DNA of 64,000 bases from Eublepharis macularius (Eukaryota; Chordata; Lepidosauria; Squamata; Eublepharidae): NCBI RefSeq assembly GCF_028583425.1, contig NC_072807.1:34539001-34603000 (forward strand), written 5' to 3'. Shown in pieces: positions 61,101 to 64,000 of the stretch (position 1 is its first letter; every line of letters starts with the position of its first letter). Position numbers and translations under genes: made by a program. A model generated the notes under the pieces. The model ran no database searches, had not been told where the DNA came from, and worked only from the letters and a program-made list of their open reading frames with translations.

Positions 61101-62599
61101 TTTAAAAATATTGCTGGTGTGCGCTTACTGGAAACTGAATGATTCAGATGACTGTCTTCACATTAAGTGTGGTTCGGGCAAACTCTTTGTGGGTCAAGGC
61201 TAGCTGTGGTAGAGTGGACGGACAGAGCCTGCTCATCCTGCCCACTGGACATCCCTGTCCCATCCCCGAGTCAATGTCCATGTAACATTTATGTACAAGC
61301 CTAAGCCACAGTTAGGTAACTGTAGACTCTGGACTTAATAACCTTAGGGTCCTCTATGTAACACATTCCGGGAAGAAGGAAGCAGAGGGATAAAGATGGA
61401 GGCTTTCTCTCTAGATAAAGCTTGTTTTGGGGGAGGGACGACCTGCTTAGCCCCAAAGTCCAGCCCTAGCATGGGAAATCCAATGCACGTAGGTCTGAAC
61501 TACGTGGTCATTTGGGTGGGCAAGTTTATATAGGCTGTTCCAGTCCCAACACTGGATTCTATACAGGTGGGCCTGATGGAAATGTTTTGTCTCTACAAAA
61601 ATGTCTGGTGGGCCTCGAGATAGGATGTGTACTTAGCTGGCTGGGTGGGAACCCACTCCCCACTCTATGCAGGCTTGGATCAGGAGAGGCATGAGTATTC
61701 ATGTACAGGGGCTTTCCCCCCCACCCCCTAATTTCATTCTGTGTTCCTTCCTCCGCTCCGTCTAGCCCTTACTGGGCTCTTCCCTAAGGCACTCAGGAGA
61801 TGCTCTGAGATGACACAGAACGTGGTGTGTGGCACCAGCTAGAGGGAGGGGGGAGAATAAATAAAAACAAGAGTTTCTGTCCATATCCTTTGGCTTCACG
61901 AAAAATGAGTCAAAACTAGACAGATACCCAAAATCAACCTGGAAGGACGCCATGTCCAGAAAATAAAGCCCCTCCTTGAAGCTGTCGGTCCATCCATCAA
62001 CGCCTGGAGACTTTGTACTACGAAGCCATATACTGGCTGCGAGAGCAGACTGTTCCAAATGACAGAGGAAGCCACTGTCTTCCTATCTTCGCTGAAGCTG
62101 CTGTCATCAGAGAGAAAGTAGAAGATTTACAGGCTATAAAGCTGCAGGGAAGGACGGGGACAGCCTGTGGCTCGCTGCATCCGTGTCAAGGGGTTTGAAG
62201 ACTTCTGGCTTAGCTCTAAATTACTGGATGACATCCGAGTGCCTTGAGAATAAAAGACCAACAAGGCCTGGTGAAAGGTGGAACCCAAGCAAAAGGCGAG
62301 GTCTTCACAGCGCGGCTAAAGATTTATTTCGTGGCAGAACCTCTCACGCTCAGGGCCCAAAATGTTTGCTAAGGTTAATCTATTAAGCAGATGAGTGCAA
62401 AAAACACGACTTCTATTTTTTTTTTAATGTGGACACTTTTCTCTTAAGGACTACGTAGGGACCACCTAAATTGATTTGTTTTTTATTGTGACCCATGAGT
62501 TGCTTTTCAGGAATCAGTACCTTCCTAACTCTGCCTAGCTCTCTGACCATTACCAGAATTTAATTTTTAGATGCTTTTCTAGGGTGGCAAAATTCTCTC

Positions 62600-63340
62600 T
62601 TTTTACTTCCTGGAATTGATGTGATTTAAAAAGAATTTACATGCCAGCAACAATCCCGAATTATACGTCCAATCTCCTGTCCTACTTCCGTGTCCTTTTT
62701 CCGTGACCTTTTCTTTCCTGAAAATCAGAGTGGATTAAAAAATATTGTAAAAACCTGTCTGGTTATGTGTATCTGGCTCCATGTAGCTCTGATTTGACGA
62801 ACAGCAGGATGAGTGAAGAAGGCCAACTAACTTTGCACCCGGCCGCGCACGACCATGCGCCAAAGCGCTTCCATTTGCAAAGATCTGCCAAATTAAAAAT
62901 ATTCACACGCAACAATGAATATGCAAAGGGCTTTTTAAAAAAAATTAAATTCTCAGTGCGGTAATGTGGGGGAGGCCAACTCATCTGTCATTCATGTTAA
63001 TTTAATTATCAGGCCACATTCAATTATCCAATATAAAATGCAAATGAAGCCAACAGTTGACAACACATACTAATTGGGTTTATTGTATTAATTAGATCGG
63101 GTAGAGAGGAGAATATGGAGAGCATCAGAAGATGGAAGGTGGAGATTCATTAACAGCAATATTTTAATTAGGAAAGTATAATCCTAAAGTAGACCTCCCC
63201 CTCCAATTGGCTTAATCATGGACATTATTCTGATTGCAAAGCCCTCCTTTATGAGCCTTTCCGTGGTATCATGGGGACCGTTTTTTTAAGCAACCCCACC
63301 ATGGCTAATAAAGCCCACAACGATGGTAGGTGGTAGAAAT
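62600..63340. promoter_or_regulatory. Candidate conserved non-coding enhancer block in SCAPER intron
   Basis: Repeat-free, AT-rich sequence packed with TAAT cores, octamer-like ATGCAAAT near 63038, 'aattatcaggccacattcaa', and TTAATTAG runs near 63090-63170. SCAPER introns are likely hosts for ISL2 enhancers by proximity. Conservation not testable here. Confidence 0.4.
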
Positions 63341-63429
63341 CCCTCCCCAACAGCTGCCTCGAGGGTTAAGGAAATCTGAGCCTCTCTGAAGCAACTTTGG
63401 AGATAGATCAAGATGGGTTGCTGTATTTG

Positions 63430-63620
63430 TCTGTCCGTATCAGCAAAAAAGAGCAAGAGCCCAGTAGCACTTATAAGACTAACAAAATTAGGGGTATGAG
63501 CTTTTGTGAGCTACAGCTGTGGGTATCCAAAGAAGTGAGCTCTGGGTCACGAAAGCTCATACCCTACCACTAATTTTGTTAGTCTTATAGGTGCTACTGG
63601 ACTCTTGCTCTTTCCCACTG
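63430..63620. mobile_element. Penelope-like inverted copy
   Basis: Opposed arms 'cccagtagcacttataagac' and 'gtcttataggtgctactgga', with 'gaagtgagctctgggtcacg' followed by AAAGCTCATACC. A third subfamily; its hairpin differs from those at 15388 and 16324. Confidence 0.65.
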
Positions 63621-64000
63621 AAGCAACTTTGTATTTGTGTGGGGTGGTGGTGGTGGTATCTGGGCTCACGACTCTATCTCTCTCCAAGCTTCCTGTCCAC
63701 CCGCAGTCGCTTTTGTGGCCAAGGGAGGAATTAGCCTGCTACGGCTTCAAATGGATCGCTTGGGAGGATGATTTGGGCTTAGAACCTCTTTCTCTTGGTC
63801 AAATTCCCATCACAGGGGAGAATCTGCAGCTCACTAGCACAACGTGCACGCGAGAAGGTTCCAACTTCAACCTCCGTCACCTCCAACTCAAGGACTGCAG
63901 GCAGCGGGAAAGAGTTTTCTTGGCCCGAGAGCTATTGCCAACCAGGATAGATAATACTGAACTGGATGACAGTATAATACGCTGTTCCATATTCTATTTC

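Larger units (their letters stand above)
52449..64000 (-). other. SCAPER: SCAPER intron (remainder of window)
   Basis: I see no further SCAPER exon to the right of 52448, so this looks like one long intron or its 3' part. It is less repeat-dense than the left half of the window. Recognised content: a 5S-headed SINE (54583-54777), a rearranged tRNA-type SINE (56968-57345), enhancer-like AT-rich sequence (62600-63340) and an inverted Penelope-like copy (63430-63620). A short exon could have been missed. Confidence 0.5.

Overview
This 64-kb window is vertebrate nuclear DNA, almost certainly from a squamate reptile. The genes have vertebrate exon-intron structure. The repeat load is squamate-type: a Sauria SINE, a 5S-rRNA-headed SINE with a BovB-like tail, a BovB/RTE fragment, L2/CR1-like and L1 fragments, Penelope-like elements, and several families of hAT-like and Harbinger-like MITEs. 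A gecko is possible from the feel of the main tRNA-type SINE, but I cannot prove that.

Two host genes are recognisable and they converge tail to tail. ISL2 (LIM-homeodomain transcription factor) is complete on the + strand. Its six coding exons lie between 19365 and 34585 and encode 362 residues: N-terminus, LIM1, LIM2, homeodomain, LHX3/4-binding segment and C-tail. A GC-rich promoter at about 18880-19364 carries two CCAAT boxes and two perfect CRE palindromes. SCAPER (S-phase cyclin A-associated protein in the ER) enters from the right on the - strand. Its last three coding exons are 52257-52448, 49112-49163 and 47945-48048, with a polyadenylation signal at about 47494. The ISL2-SCAPER pairing is the conserved vertebrate neighbourhood, so the two identifications support each other. 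Stop codons are 13.4 kb apart. That spacer holds mostly repeats plus a CpG island (about 41120-41760) with a strong CTCF-like motif.

Layout. 1-18.9 kb is gene-free, repeat-rich DNA with AT-rich, TAAT-rich stretches near 2-3 kb and 11.3-11.8 kb that look like conserved enhancers. 19-35 kb is ISL2 with repeat-laden introns. 35-47 kb is the repeat-dense convergent spacer. 47-64 kb is the 3' end of SCAPER and the long intron upstream of its antepenultimate exon, including another enhancer-like stretch at 62.6-63.3 kb.

The most unusual material is in the mobile elements. Penelope-like insertions occur as head-to-head inverted copies with 11- and 14-bp target duplications. They carry hammerhead-ribozyme-like cores. 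In ISL2 intron 4 one such element has expanded into about seven 50-bp tandem units, each with that core. Two loci (13.9-15.3 kb and 37.5-38.4 kb) show three-level nesting of SINE, LINE and MITE. No CRISPR array, tRNA gene, rRNA gene or recognisable endogenous retrovirus was found.
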